A program made the translations under genes and the position numbers. DNA of 61,977 nucleotides from Flemingiibacterium sp045636145 (GTDB lineage Bacteria > Bacillota > Clostridia > Oscillospirales > CAG-272): positions 1-61,977 of the forward strand of contig JAZTWV010000049.1 of assembly GCA_045636145.1 (NCBI GenBank), read 5' to 3'. Positions within the stretch are counted from its first letter, which is position 1. Each line of letters begins with the position of its first letter. The notes below the pieces were generated by a model. The model saw only the letters and a program-made list of their open reading frames with translations, had not been told where the DNA came from and did no database searches. This document shows, piece after piece, positions 41,772 through 51,300 of this stretch.

Positions 41772-42920
41772 TTAATTCGTGGCAAGCTCGTCCTCAGCAG
41801 GCACGAGCGGAATGTCGTCTATGGGGTGGTCTGTGGGAAGATAATTCTTAGTATTTACACACTGAAAATGCCACCATTCGGAGGTAATATATGTGAATCC
41901 GCAGGATACCATGATTTTTGTCATATATTCCATGTTGGCGCGTGCGGTTTCAGTCATCTTTTCACTGGTTCTGGCGGAATCGTTTGTAAATGTGTGCATG
42001 GGGGTGGGCATCTCAAGCTCATTGCCCTCAGAGTCGATAAGGGACATATCAATGGCAGTGCCGCGGTCATGGATGCCGCCCATGCCGCGTGAGGGATCGG
42101 CTACCCACTTGTGTACGCGCACCACATCAAACCAACGCTGCTGTACGGAGGTGGGGCGGTACGCATCGTATATTACCACCGTATATCCGTCACGGCGGAA
42201 CAGGTCTATTGCACGTATAAGCTTCTGAAGCGTGTCATACTGTAGGAGGCAGAGATTGCTGTTATAAAAAGGCTCGCCGATGGAGGTGTCGTTTGTTGAC
42301 AGCTTCATTGATACCTTTACATCGCATTCTGAAAGGTCCACGCCCTCGTTTGACGGGTCGGTGGATTTGTATACCCTCAGATACTTACTTATGTCAACGA
42401 GATTTGAGTATGCGTCAACAAGCTTTCCAGTGGCATCGGGGGCGCGTCCCGTTTCGGTAGGAACTTCGGCGTAAAATTCCGTGCCGTTGCCTACGGCATG
42501 AAGAAAGCCGTCCTTGGTGTAGCCGAGAGGAGTGCCGTCAATATCATGCACCGCCGCCCAAATGCTTCCGTCGTCAGGCTCGGTGAGTATTATTTTTGTA
42601 CCGTCGTAAAGGGTATTGTAGGGATACTGCGAGGTTGTGGTCTCGTAAATATCCATTTTTCCGAAAACGGTCATAGGAAACGTCTGCGGTTCATCAAGAG
42701 TGCAGTTGGTCAGCTTTACCGGAGGCTTTGTAAGCGGAGAGTCGGCAAGCTCACCGAAATCGAATGCTTCCTTGGGGAATTTGAGCCACAGGTAGGACTT
42801 TACGTCAAAATCCTCGTATGTATGGTTCTTAGCCTCTGCGGATATGCCGCAGGCGGTAAGTGTATTTGTTATAAGCGACGACAAAAGCACAAGAGTGCAG
42901 AGCCGTTTGGATATCTTCAT
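41772..42920 (-). CDS. D-Ala-D-Ala dipeptidase-like peptidase (M15D, VanX family)
   Basis: 382 aa. Lipoprotein signal with LTACG (Cys24). The C-terminal half carries the zinc motifs GIHDRGTAIDMSLID and TSEWWHFQ, with the VanX-type IYDAYRPTSVQQRWF segment. Family members cleave D-Ala-D-Ala or D,L peptide bonds in peptidoglycan precursors. Here it is an exported, lipid-anchored form, so it acts on wall peptides or released dipeptides outside the membrane, not on cytoplasmic vancomycin-resistance substrate. No vanHA genes accompany it. Confidence 0.87.
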   Translation of the reverse strand: MKISKRLCTLVLLSSLITNTLTACGISAEAKNHTYEDFDVKSYLWLKFPKEAFDFGELADSPLTKPPVKLTNCTLDEPQTFPMTVFGKMDIYETTTSQYPYNTLYDGTKIILTEPDDGSIWAAVHDIDGTPLGYTKDGFLHAVGNGTEFYAEVPTETGRAPDATGKLVDAYSNLVDISKYLRVYKSTDPSNEGVDLSECDVKVSMKLSTNDTSIGEPFYNSNLCLLQYDTLQKLIRAIDLFRRDGYTVVIYDAYRPTSVQQRWFDVVRVHKWVADPSRGMGGIHDRGTAIDMSLIDSEGNELEMPTPMHTFTNDSARTSEKMTETARANMEYMTKIMVSCGFTYITSEWWHFQCVNTKNYLPTDHPIDDIPLVPAEDELATN

Positions 42921-42932
42921 GTATTTTGCTCC

Positions 42933-44021
42933 TTAATCCGATGTTTCGGCATTGGTGTATTTACTGCCGATAAGGTTACGTAGGTTTCGTTCCGCTATCA
43001 TTGCAATAACAAAGTCTGCATCTGCGGTGTCAATGAGCGCTGTGTTGTCACAGTATGGTGTGGCGCGCTCAAAGCGTGACTCCGAAAAAGATGAAGCGGC
43101 AAAAGGTATCATCGCGTTTGCAAAAGAGTCGCGGAACATCAAAAGCTTGCCTGTGCCGCCGCCGCGTGTCGCTATGCGCAGGTCCATTGGGGTGGAATAT
43201 GCGGTGGTGTAGATGTATGATCCCGAAAAATCGTAGCTTACATTGTCGTCATACATCTTGCGCTCAGGGAAAAGAAGTGTGTCAAGGTCGCCAAGGTGGT
43301 CTTTGGTGGCAGTTGGCGTGTATGTGTCAAAATCCGGTACTTCAAAGCCAAGCATATCTGCCATGGCTTCAAAGGCGATTCTTGCACCTTCGTTGTTCCA
43401 ATGGGTATCGCGCTTGTGATAAACGAGAGTATGGGATTTTGCCTCTGTCAGAATGGGGCGAAGGTCGATATATGGCACTCCGCGCTCCGAAAGTGCGTCA
43501 AGGAGGCGGTCGATGTCACGTCCTTCGCTGTTCATGATGTAGCGCGAGGGCATCATTCCAGGATAGATGCTGTTTTTGTTGGGAGCGCAGGCGAAAAGGA
43601 ATTTTGCCCCGCGCTCTGACGAATAGCGGTACATATCAAGAAGCGAATCCGCGGCGGCGTTTATTTCCGCGTCCGTCATGGGCGCGCTTCCGGTGTAGTC
43701 AGCCAGAGTATCGGCAAAGAAAAGAAAATTATCGCGTCCGACTATTACCTGATCGTTTCCCTCAGAGAAAAACTTCACTTTAAGGGCGGAAAATGCGTCA
43801 ACCACTTTATTTCTGTATGCAAAGCTCTTTGAGAAATATTCCTCAAACTGATCGCCGAAGTCGGAATTTATTGTGATTACGGGACCGTCTGTTAAGATAG
43901 AGGGCATGGAAACTCCGCCCTCAGCCGCATCTGCGGCACCGGGGATGAGCATTCCGAGAGAGAAAAACGCACACGGGATAAGGAAGAGTGCGCAGTATAT
44001 TATGAGCATTGTTTTTTTCAT
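42933..44021 (-). CDS. AlgX/AlgJ-like SGNH-type O-acetylation partner protein
   Basis: 362 aa from the ATG at 44021 (GGAGGTG upstream). One N-terminal membrane segment (about 6-27). Conserved positions of the AlgX/AlgJ family are visible: GRDNFLFF, KRDTHWNNEGARIA with Asp-x-His, and LMFRDSFANAM with the Ser. These proteins receive acyl groups from an MBOAT protein and place them on an extracellular polymer. Pairing with the MBOAT gene 13 bases upstream supports this. Polymer unknown. Confidence 0.87.
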   Translation of the reverse strand: MKKTMLIIYCALFLIPCAFFSLGMLIPGAADAAEGGVSMPSILTDGPVITINSDFGDQFEEYFSKSFAYRNKVVDAFSALKVKFFSEGNDQVIVGRDNFLFFADTLADYTGSAPMTDAEINAAADSLLDMYRYSSERGAKFLFACAPNKNSIYPGMMPSRYIMNSEGRDIDRLLDALSERGVPYIDLRPILTEAKSHTLVYHKRDTHWNNEGARIAFEAMADMLGFEVPDFDTYTPTATKDHLGDLDTLLFPERKMYDDNVSYDFSGSYIYTTAYSTPMDLRIATRGGGTGKLLMFRDSFANAMIPFAASSFSESRFERATPYCDNTALIDTADADFVIAMIAERNLRNLIGSKYTNAETSD

Positions 44022-44034
44022 TCTGCACACCTCC

Positions 44035-45444
44035 TCAGAATATGTAATAGATGAACGGATTGAATGATGTGGATGCAAGGGTCATAACGCAGAGTGCAAA
44101 CAGGGGGAGCGTCATAACATAGCCTGCGGTTTCACCGATAAGAGTGAGTTTTTCGCTTTTTGAAATGAATCTTCGCAGGGCAGGGACTACGGGCAGTGAG
44201 AATATCACGCCCAGCACGAGCATCATGCAGGTGTAAGGCGTAAACAGTGCGGCGGCATCGCCGACAGTGCCCGAAAACGAGAACATAGTCCCGATATAGT
44301 CAATTGCAAAGCCCATGCTGGGAGAATTGAACACTACAAAGCCAAGGCATACCGCGAGCAGGGTGTAAATGTGGAAAAATGGCTTCAAAAACACCTTTTT
44401 CGACCATTTTTCGATGTTTGTAACCTGTTCAAACATCATAAGAAGTCCGTGCCACATTCCCCATATGATATAAGTGAAATTAGCACCGTGCCATAGACCG
44501 GTCAGGAAGAATACGATAAGTCGGTTAATAGCGGTGCGCACTTTTCCCGCGCGGTTGCCGCCAAGGGAGAAATAAACGTATTCACGGAACCATGATGTAA
44601 GTGAAATGTGCCAGCGCTTCCAGAAATCGCGGATGGATACTGCGGAGTAGGGATAGTTGAAGTTTTCAAGAAGCGAGAAGCCGAACATATGAGCAAGTCC
44701 TATTGCCATATCGGAGTATCCGGAAAAGTCAAAATAGAGTTGAATGCAGTAGCATACCGCGCCCGACCAGGCGAGGAGAGATGAGGGTGCCGCCGCACCG
44801 AATGCGGCTTCAGCCACAACCGCGGCGGTGTTTGAAATGAGCACTTTCTTGGAAAGACCGTATATAAAGCGTCTGATACCCATAGCAGTGCCGCTGACTG
44901 TGACGGTTCTTGCGGCTATCTGTTCTTTGATGTCACCGTATTTTACGATAGGTCCTGCAATAAGCTGAGGGAAGAATGCTATGTAAAGAAGTAAATCTCC
45001 GAAGGAGTGCTGTGCTTCGGTCTTGCCGCGTCGCACATCCACTACATATGAGAGTACCTGGAAGGTGTAGAAGGAGATGCCCACGGGGATAGTGAGTGAC
45101 GGAATAGGGAGATTTATGGACAGTGCGGAATTTATAAGTGTGATAAGCCAGGGAATATACTTAAAGAATGCCAGAACAGCAAGGTCAACGGCGACGCAGG
45201 CTGTACATATAAGCGACTGTGTGCGCGGCTTGCATTTGGTCATGAGCAGGGTCATTGACCAATTGAACATGACGGAGCTGAGCATGATGATTATGTATAC
45301 AGGCTCACCGTAGGCGTAGAAGATGAGGCTGACCGCCGCAAGAAGCAAATTCCTTGCACCTATAAATTTTGATGGGATGAGTGTATAGAGAGCCCAAACT
45401 GCGGGCAAGAATATAAACAGGAAAACAGTTGATGAAAATACCAT
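44035..45444 (-). CDS. MBOAT family O-acyltransferase (AlgI/DltB-like)
   Basis: 469 aa from the ATG at 45444 (GAGG 5 bases upstream). About 11 membrane segments. The catalytic His lies in TGLWHGANFTYIIWG; the RDFWKRWHISLTSWFREYVY segment is diagnostic of the AlgI group. It moves acyl (acetyl) groups across the membrane to an extracellular acceptor through its SGNH partner. It is the first gene of a six-gene operon under a TTGCAA-17-TATAAT promoter. Not DltB: no dltA/C/D nearby. Confidence 0.93.
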   Translation of the reverse strand: MVFSSTVFLFIFLPAVWALYTLIPSKFIGARNLLLAAVSLIFYAYGEPVYIIIMLSSVMFNWSMTLLMTKCKPRTQSLICTACVAVDLAVLAFFKYIPWLITLINSALSINLPIPSLTIPVGISFYTFQVLSYVVDVRRGKTEAQHSFGDLLLYIAFFPQLIAGPIVKYGDIKEQIAARTVTVSGTAMGIRRFIYGLSKKVLISNTAAVVAEAAFGAAAPSSLLAWSGAVCYCIQLYFDFSGYSDMAIGLAHMFGFSLLENFNYPYSAVSIRDFWKRWHISLTSWFREYVYFSLGGNRAGKVRTAINRLIVFFLTGLWHGANFTYIIWGMWHGLLMMFEQVTNIEKWSKKVFLKPFFHIYTLLAVCLGFVVFNSPSMGFAIDYIGTMFSFSGTVGDAAALFTPYTCMMLVLGVIFSLPVVPALRRFISKSEKLTLIGETAGYVMTLPLFALCVMTLASTSFNPFIYYIF

Positions 45445-45517
45445 GAAAACCTCATATTCTTGTAATTGACACAATATAGTAATATCAGTCGATTACAGCG
45501 CACAAATATTCATTATA

Positions 45518-45546
45518 ATTATACCATCTTTTTTGCTGTATTGCAA
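45518..45546 (-). promoter_or_regulatory. Promoter of the MBOAT envelope operon
   Basis: TTGCAA-17-TATAAT on the minus strand; a second TATAAT-like hexamer overlaps. Confidence 0.75.
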
Positions 45547-45607
45547 TATGTTTTTTAAAATAATCTGCCACTTTGGAAAAATTATTTTTCAATTTTCATA
45601 AAACCTC

Positions 45608-45636
45608 TTGACAAAAACATTCGACTGTGATATAAT
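45608..45636 (+). promoter_or_regulatory. Promoter of the tRNA-Leu/tRNA-fMet operon
   Basis: Perfect TTGACA-17-TATAAT; tRNA-Leu begins 41 bases downstream. Confidence 0.9.
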
Positions 45637-45677
45637 ATACAGGCGCTCATGTGAGGAGTGCTGAGGTAACGGAAAAT

Positions 45678-45766
45678 GCCGGAGTGGCGGAATTGGCAGA
45701 CGCCCGGGACTTAAAATCCCGTGGGACTCATATCCCGTACCGGTTCGAGCCCGGTTTCCGGCACCA
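45678..45766 (+). tRNA. tRNA-Leu (anticodon UAA)
   Basis: 89 nt with encoded CCA and the long variable arm of class II tRNAs. Acceptor GCCGGAG/TTCCGGC, anticodon stem CGGGA/TCCCG with loop CTTAAAA; anticodon TAA. Confidence 0.97.
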
Positions 45767-45784
45767 AAACCGAAAGTTAAATAT

Positions 45785-45860
45785 CGCGCGGTAGAGCAGT
45801 TGGTAGCTCGTCGGGCTCATAACCCGGAGGCCGCAGGTTCAAGTCCTGCCCGCGCAACCA
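45785..45860 (+). tRNA. Initiator tRNA-Met (anticodon CAU)
   Basis: 76 nt with CCA. Acceptor CGCGCGG against CCGCGCA leaves a C1-A72 mismatch, and the anticodon stem has three consecutive G-C pairs (TCGGG/CCCGG); both are initiator marks. Loop CTCATAA; anticodon CAT. Transcribed with tRNA-Leu. Confidence 0.95.
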
Positions 45861-45864
45861 ATTG

Positions 45865-45890
45865 AATAGGAGTCAAGTTCTGAACAGTTT
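45865..45890 (+). repeat. 26-bp direct repeat, left copy
   Basis: Starts AATAGGAGTCAAGTTC and ends with GAACAGTTT; identical to 52043-52068. The two copies bound a segment of about 6.2 kb with a transposase, a toxin-antitoxin pair and a KAP NTPase. It begins 5 bases after the initiator tRNA. Confidence 0.8.
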
Positions 45891-45919
45891 TATTGGACTG
45901 TGAGAGATTGACTCCTATT
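45865..45919 (+). terminator. Terminator of the tRNA operon
   Basis: 12-bp arms AATAGGAGTCAA (45865-45876) and TTGACTCCTATT (45908-45919) followed by TTTTTT. The first 26 bases (45865-45890) recur exactly at 52043-52068. Confidence 0.75.
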
Positions 45920-46011
45920 TTTTTCGATAAATTCAGGCTTTTTTCGTTTTCGCTTATTGGACACCGTTTTTGCAAAAATTCAAAAAACGGCGAGTAAACT
46001 TAAAAATGACG

Positions 46012-47184
46012 TTAACTTTCGAACCGTGCTGTTTGGGCATCGCGGTTCGTTGTTCTTTGATAGTAAAGTTCCTCTGTTTGGTCGGGTGTTTTATAATTGT
46101 TTGCAGGATGTGGGCGCATGGAATTATAGAACTCCATATATTCAGCAATGTGAGCTTTAGAGTCTTCAACGGAACGGTATGAAGTACGGTATATTTCCTC
46201 CTGTTTGAAAGAGGAAAAGAATGACTCCATTGCTCCGTTGTCATAAGGATTCCCGGAGCGGGAAAACGATTGTGTTATGCCGTTTGCAATCAACAATTTG
46301 CGAAACGAGTATGACGTATACTGACATCCCCGATCAGAATGAAATAATAATCGGTTATCCGGATTCCGCGAAGCATGTGCTATTTTGAATGTAGCGGTTA
46401 CAAGTTGTGTGCTGGCTTTTGACGAGATTTTGTATGCGATTATTTTTCTTGAAAATACATCCATGATCGCGCACAGATAATAGGTTTTGTGAAACAGTGT
46501 GAATTGTGTGCAATCACTGAGCCATACAAGATTAGGCTTCTCTGCAGCGAACTCACGCTGTAATATGTTTATCGGCTCGCGTAGCTTATCCCATATAGCG
46601 CGTTCTTTCTTTGCATGTAATCGAAAACTACGTAAGCCCATTTCTTCCATCAGTGCGCATATCATTTTTGTACTTGTATGATATCCGCGGGTTTGTAATA
46701 CAGATAGAATTTTTGCAGATCCGAAAAGCCCACGATTTTCTTCATATACTTCACGAATGACATCCGACAATTCTTGCCTGTGCTTGGCGTAGGTTGTGTT
46801 TGTCTTTTTATTTCGCAGTATGTGATTATAAAATGTCCCGCGATCCACCTCCAATGCTTCACACAGAACGCGGGTGCTGAATTTTCCATACAGTTTTTCA
46901 AGTTCGTAGAGCCTGGTTTTCAGTGGTGATTGGCAAGTACAGTTTACCAATTGAAGAACTTCGCATATTTGTTGTACTTTTTCGTATTTCCGTCTTACAT
47001 TATCAAGCTCTTTTTGCGGTTTAATATCTTTGAGATCTGCGACTTTACTGTATTTCTTGAGCCAATAGTAAATGGTACTGCGGGGGATACCTGATTGCTT
47101 AACGATAGAGGTAACTGGGACACCAGCGCGGTGGTTTGCGCAGCATTTGATAATGGTCTCAACGGGATATGTATTTCTTGACAT
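46012..47184 (-). mobile_element. IS3 family transposase (single open frame)
   Basis: 390 aa. N-terminal helix-turn-helix (PVTSIVKQSGIPRSTIYYW, about 23-41), a coiled-coil region, then an integrase-type catalytic core with the DDE triad in VWLSDCTQF, FHSDRGCQYTS and NGAMESFFSSFKQE. Here both halves are in one frame, unlike frameshifting IS3 elements. Clear terminal inverted repeats and a target duplication were not found next to it, so the element ends are not defined; it may be a decayed or atypical copy. ATG at 47184 is in front of a poor ribosome site. Confidence 0.9.
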
Positions 47185-47316
47185 TTTCTTTGCTCCTAAA
47201 GTTGTATTTTTATATTATATAGAGGATTATATCACATAAATATTAAATATTTTATCTGTTGGGGGCGCACATATGTATGTACAAGATATGTTTATACGCC
47301 GCAAAACCATTTCCTA

Positions 47317-47345
47317 TTGACAAAATCAAAAAAATAGTGTATAAT
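47317..47345 (+). promoter_or_regulatory. Promoter of the AbrB/RelE-like pair
   Basis: TTGACA-17-TATAAT. Inverted copies ATTCTTGA (47346-47353) and TCAAGAAT (47381-47388), and a CAAGAAT in between, overlap the transcript start and may be autorepression sites. Confidence 0.8.
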
Positions 47346-47412
47346 ATTCTTGAAAGTAAAGAAACCAAGAATTTTTGAAATCAAGAATGCATATACTATC
47401 AAGGAGGACGAA

Positions 47413-47799
47413 ATGAATACAGCAGTAGTGAAAGGCGGAACCACAGTGGATAAGAAGATCGTAAGCATCTCTTCCAAAAGACAGATAACCATTCCGCAGA
47501 AGTTCTTTGCCATGCTCGGCTTTACAGACGAAGCCGAGTGCATTGTTCGCGGAAACGAACTCGTTGTTCGTCCTGCCAGAACAAATGCAGGCGGTGAATT
47601 CGCCGAGCAGATCCTTGCAGACCTTATTGCGCAGGGACTTTCGGGGGATGAACTTCTGAAACAATTCAAAGCAAAACAGGCACAGGTACGACCTGCCGTT
47701 GAAGCAATGATAGCGGAAGCTGAAGAAGCGGCTCACGGCAACGGTGAATATTCTACCTACAATGACATTTTCGGTGACGAGGAGGATGAGAATGACTGA
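47413..47799 (+). CDS. AbrB/MazE-type antitoxin
   Basis: 128 aa from the ATG at 47413 (AAGGAGG upstream). The N-terminal swapped-hairpin DNA-binding fold is clear: VSISSKRQITIPQKFFAMLGF and ELVVRPARTNAG. The C-terminal half is helical and acidic, as expected for a segment that wraps a toxin. It overlaps the toxin start by 8 bases (ATGACTGA), so the pair is coupled. It probably represses its own promoter. Confidence 0.85.
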   Translation: MNTAVVKGGTTVDKKIVSISSKRQITIPQKFFAMLGFTDEAECIVRGNELVVRPARTNAGGEFAEQILADLIAQGLSGDELLKQFKAKQAQVRPAVEAMIAEAEEAAHGNGEYSTYNDIFGDEEDEND

Positions 47800-48085
47800 A
47801 GTCAGATTCTTACCTCCCGCAGCGAAGTTTCTGAAGAAGCTGAAGGATACAAAGCTGAAAGGCTTGTATCAGGAAGCGATCGACAGAATCAGGGAGGATC
47901 ACACCGTCGGCGAGGCGAAAAGCGGAGATCTCTCTGGCGTATACGGTTACGACATTTTCTACAACAAAACGAACTACGAGCTGGCATACAGAATAGAGTA
48001 CGTGGAGGACAAGATTATTGTGGTAATCATGGCCGGAACTCGCGAGAACTTCTACGATGAACTCAAAAGGTATATGAAAAACTGA
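47792..48085 (+). CDS. RelE/ParE-superfamily toxin
   Basis: 97 aa from the ATG at 47792 (GAGGAGG upstream, overlapping the antitoxin end). The fold is readable: PPAAKFLKKLKDTKLKGLY (helices), DLSGVYGYDIFYNKTNYELAYRI with the beta-sheet of RelE-type toxins split by charged loops, and VIMAGTRENFYDEL at the end. RelE-type toxins cut mRNA in the ribosome; ParE-type poison gyrase. Which applies here cannot be told. A convergent terminator follows. Confidence 0.83.
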   Translation: MTEVRFLPPAAKFLKKLKDTKLKGLYQEAIDRIREDHTVGEAKSGDLSGVYGYDIFYNKTNYELAYRIEYVEDKIIVVIMAGTRENFYDELKRYMKN

Positions 48086-48226
48086 AACAATTCGGCATAA
48101 ATTTACGTACGGTCGGTTGATAAAAAGTGGCTTATGCATTATTTTAGAACCGCTTACCAACAGGTGCGACTAAAAAAATGTCGCACGAAAAAAACGAGAT
48201 TTTCTCGAGTTTTCGTCCATACAAGA

Positions 48227-48260
48227 AAAACGCCGTGGCATTACAATGCCACGGCGTTTT
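48227..48260. terminator. Terminator between the toxin gene and the KAP NTPase gene
   Basis: 15-bp hairpin AAAACGCCGTGGCAT with TACA loop, T-run on both strands. Bases 48086-48226 hold no gene. Confidence 0.85.
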
Positions 48261-48301
48261 GAATACCCGGAATTTCATTGTTAGAACTATACGCTGACAA
48301 A

Positions 48302-51300
48302 CTATGTTTGGTTTTCTTTTTTTGCGGAATTATGCATTTTTGTAAAAGACCTTTTCAATGTACCGTCAAGAAGCCGCTCATAGTTATGTTCATAAACCTT
48401 GTCGGATGTTGCTATCGCTTTGTTTTGCTTTATGATTCTCAAAAATTTAAGCGCTGCTTTGCGGTCCTGAAAACCGAGGTTTTGGCTTAGATAGGCAATG
48501 ATAAAGTTGTCCTCATAATTCTCAAACAAATCTGTAAGGAGTTCCTCGCTCTGAAGGCAACTACTGAACAAAAGTCTTGTGTGTTCAGGCGTGCCTTCAT
48601 ATGTTTTGCGCTCTGCCATATAAGAAATAAAGTCCGAATTTTCTGACATACGCTTTTTCGTCTTTGGATATAAATCCTCGTCTGACAAAAGAATCTGTTC
48701 GTAAATAGGAAGTAATACTCCAAGCTTATCGTTCTCCATCTCAAAATGATTTTCCGCTAATGTCTTGGAGACAACATAATAAGAATATTTTTTAGCACTA
48801 TAGATTTTTTTCAGTATGTGCGGAGGCATAGGATACGTAGATTTTGTTGCGCACAAATTATGAATGGTTGTATTAGTTGTGTTTTTGGCAACCTTAACAT
48901 ATTTCGAATATGCTTCCTTATACTCCTCAAAGCCATTCTCCTTGATTTCCTTACTAATCTGCAGTTCAAAAGGCTCGTAAGAGCAACGGGTTTGATGCAT
49001 AAAATTAATTTGCACTTCGATATCCTCAAAATCAAAGCTATCGGAAAGCTTGTCTACAATCTCTTCCTTTCTCTGCTTTGACATACGGAAATAACATAAT
49101 CGATCAAAATCTAATGCGTAAACCAACTCGTGTTTTGCATTTTTATCTTCTATTGCACAAACAAAAGATAAAATCTCGTATGTTTGTGTAATGTCCGAAT
49201 TTTGACGTGACAAATATCCAGCGATATATTCACAATGCTCAACCGACACTTGTTCAGCATCGATCAAGTGTAAAGCAAGCGTTGTGTTTTGGATCCGACT
49301 CAATTCATTTTCGGATATCAAAGGATATGGAGACATAAATAAATGTCCATACGGCTTATCCATATACTCCTGTGCGATTTCAAGAAGCCATGAGCGAATA
49401 CTTGTAAGGAGTCCTTGCAAGTTCATAGGGTTCGACGAATCCAAAAAATCAAGGGAAGCTACGGCGTCCACGATGCGAGGATCTTTAAAATTGATCAAAC
49501 CAATATCGGTAGAAACGGCATTGATAACAAAGTTTTCAAAGTGTTCGGTTTCATGAAGTCTCTGACACATTCCGCGGCTGAGTCCGTTACTTATTTTCAG
49601 TTCTACAACCCTATCAATTGTGTTTGGAGATAAAGCATTCTTTTCTTCAGCACAGTTGACCAGGTGGGTATACGATTCAAGAATATCCTCTCGATCGTTG
49701 TTATCTATGACAATCGTTTCGAGTGGCTCAAAAATCATTCCAAGCTGATTCATAAACTCGAAAATATTTTCTGTAAGAGCGGTGTTTTCTTTTTCGCCCA
49801 TAACCTCATAGACCCGTTCATAAAACGAAACGATGTTCCGAAGCCCTGCGTTATCTAAAAGTTCAAGTTCGTGAAGAAGATTCTTGTGTACCTCTTGTAT
49901 CGTGCCTATGTTTATCTCGGGCGAATTAAGATTGACCAAATCGGTTAAGCATACCTTTCCGCACAGACTTTCAATTTCTGTTTGGGTGATCAGCGGAGAG
50001 CCATCAAAAAACAGCGATTTAAATTGCAAGAGTTGGGTAGGGATCCGTTCGATTAGTTGACGACGGAATGTGACCAACGCCTTGGCAGAGGATTGCTCCT
50101 TCAAGATATCACATAGCACATCTATCCGATCAGCACGATCTATTATATTACTTTCGATTATGGGCAATAAATCTTTTGCCGTTTCAGCAATAGATGTTTC
50201 ATCATATGAAAAGGTTTGCGCCAATGTTTTGAGCATCATGTCAATGTCATGAATCCATGCCAATTCAAACAATCTACTATCGGAGAAGATACAATGTGGA
50301 TAGTTCTTACTTAGTCGCTTCAAGCGATCAAAACAATTTGTTACAACAGCTTCATCTTTCTGGAGAACCTTGTCGGTCAATTCATGAAGCGCTTGCGGAC
50401 TTTTAATGCCTTCATTATATAGAATGAGATTAACCATTTTATTTTGATTGGCATCCAAAAGATAGCTGTCCATCGGGAAATTGTAAAAATACTGTTTATA
50501 ATCCGACGCAATCAAGCCGTTTTCTATCAACGTTTTGAGATCATCCGCAAACTCTTTGGAAATAGTAGAGTTGCCCTCGGCAAAATAAGCCGAAACATCC
50601 TTTGCTGACAAGTTCGAGTTGGTTACGTACATATCTATCATTTTTTCAAAGTCAAGGCTTTTTATGTTTTGATGCTCTTTTTCACACACAGAGGTCACGT
50701 ATGCGGCAGCAATACATTTTGGCATAGAAATTCCGTCGGCATCAAACTTTGAACGCAAGTTTACGTACGTCAAAATTGCCGTATTTAATCGGTTCTTTAT
50801 TTCACGCAGTCCAATATCCTTGCCACGAATCAGCCATTCAAATTCCGAAAGGAATTCGCTTTTTGAATTAAATGCATAGATTTGCTCGCTTTCAAAATAT
50901 TGACGGTTATCCTCAAGGAGCTTTTTGAGAATAACATCAAAATTGTCCACATGAATATCCTTCAAATTCAAAACATAGTCGAAAGCCTTGCCATACAAGT
51001 GTTCGTCTTTTTCACCTGCAATGTGATATTCTCCTTTGATGTTGACAATAAAAGTGATACGGTTGACCCACCAGGGAAACCACCATCTTTTTCTTTTGTG
51101 TGGGACATAATAACGCCTTAGCTCCTTAATGAACCTGTTTACAGCTTCTTTTTCAGACCGATCAAGATCCTCAATGACCACGACATAGTGCCGCAAGTGA
51201 AACCTACAAATATGCGTTTTATAAATGTCCATCAACTCATGCTCATCAATGGTTCGGGTTGCCTCGGAGTTTTTAGAAGAAAAAACAATATCAGTCTTAT

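Noticed and set aside
41772..42920. Vancomycin-resistance (VanX) cluster
   Set aside because: The peptidase is exported and lipid-anchored, sits in an O-acylation operon and has no vanH, vanA or vanRS genes near it.
44035..45444. D-alanylation (dlt) operon
   Set aside because: MBOAT protein has an AlgX-like partner, and dltA, dltC and dltD are missing.
45940..47300. Defined IS3 element ends
   Set aside because: I looked for TG...CA terminal inverted repeats and a short target duplication around the transposase and found none convincing, so only the coding region is reported.
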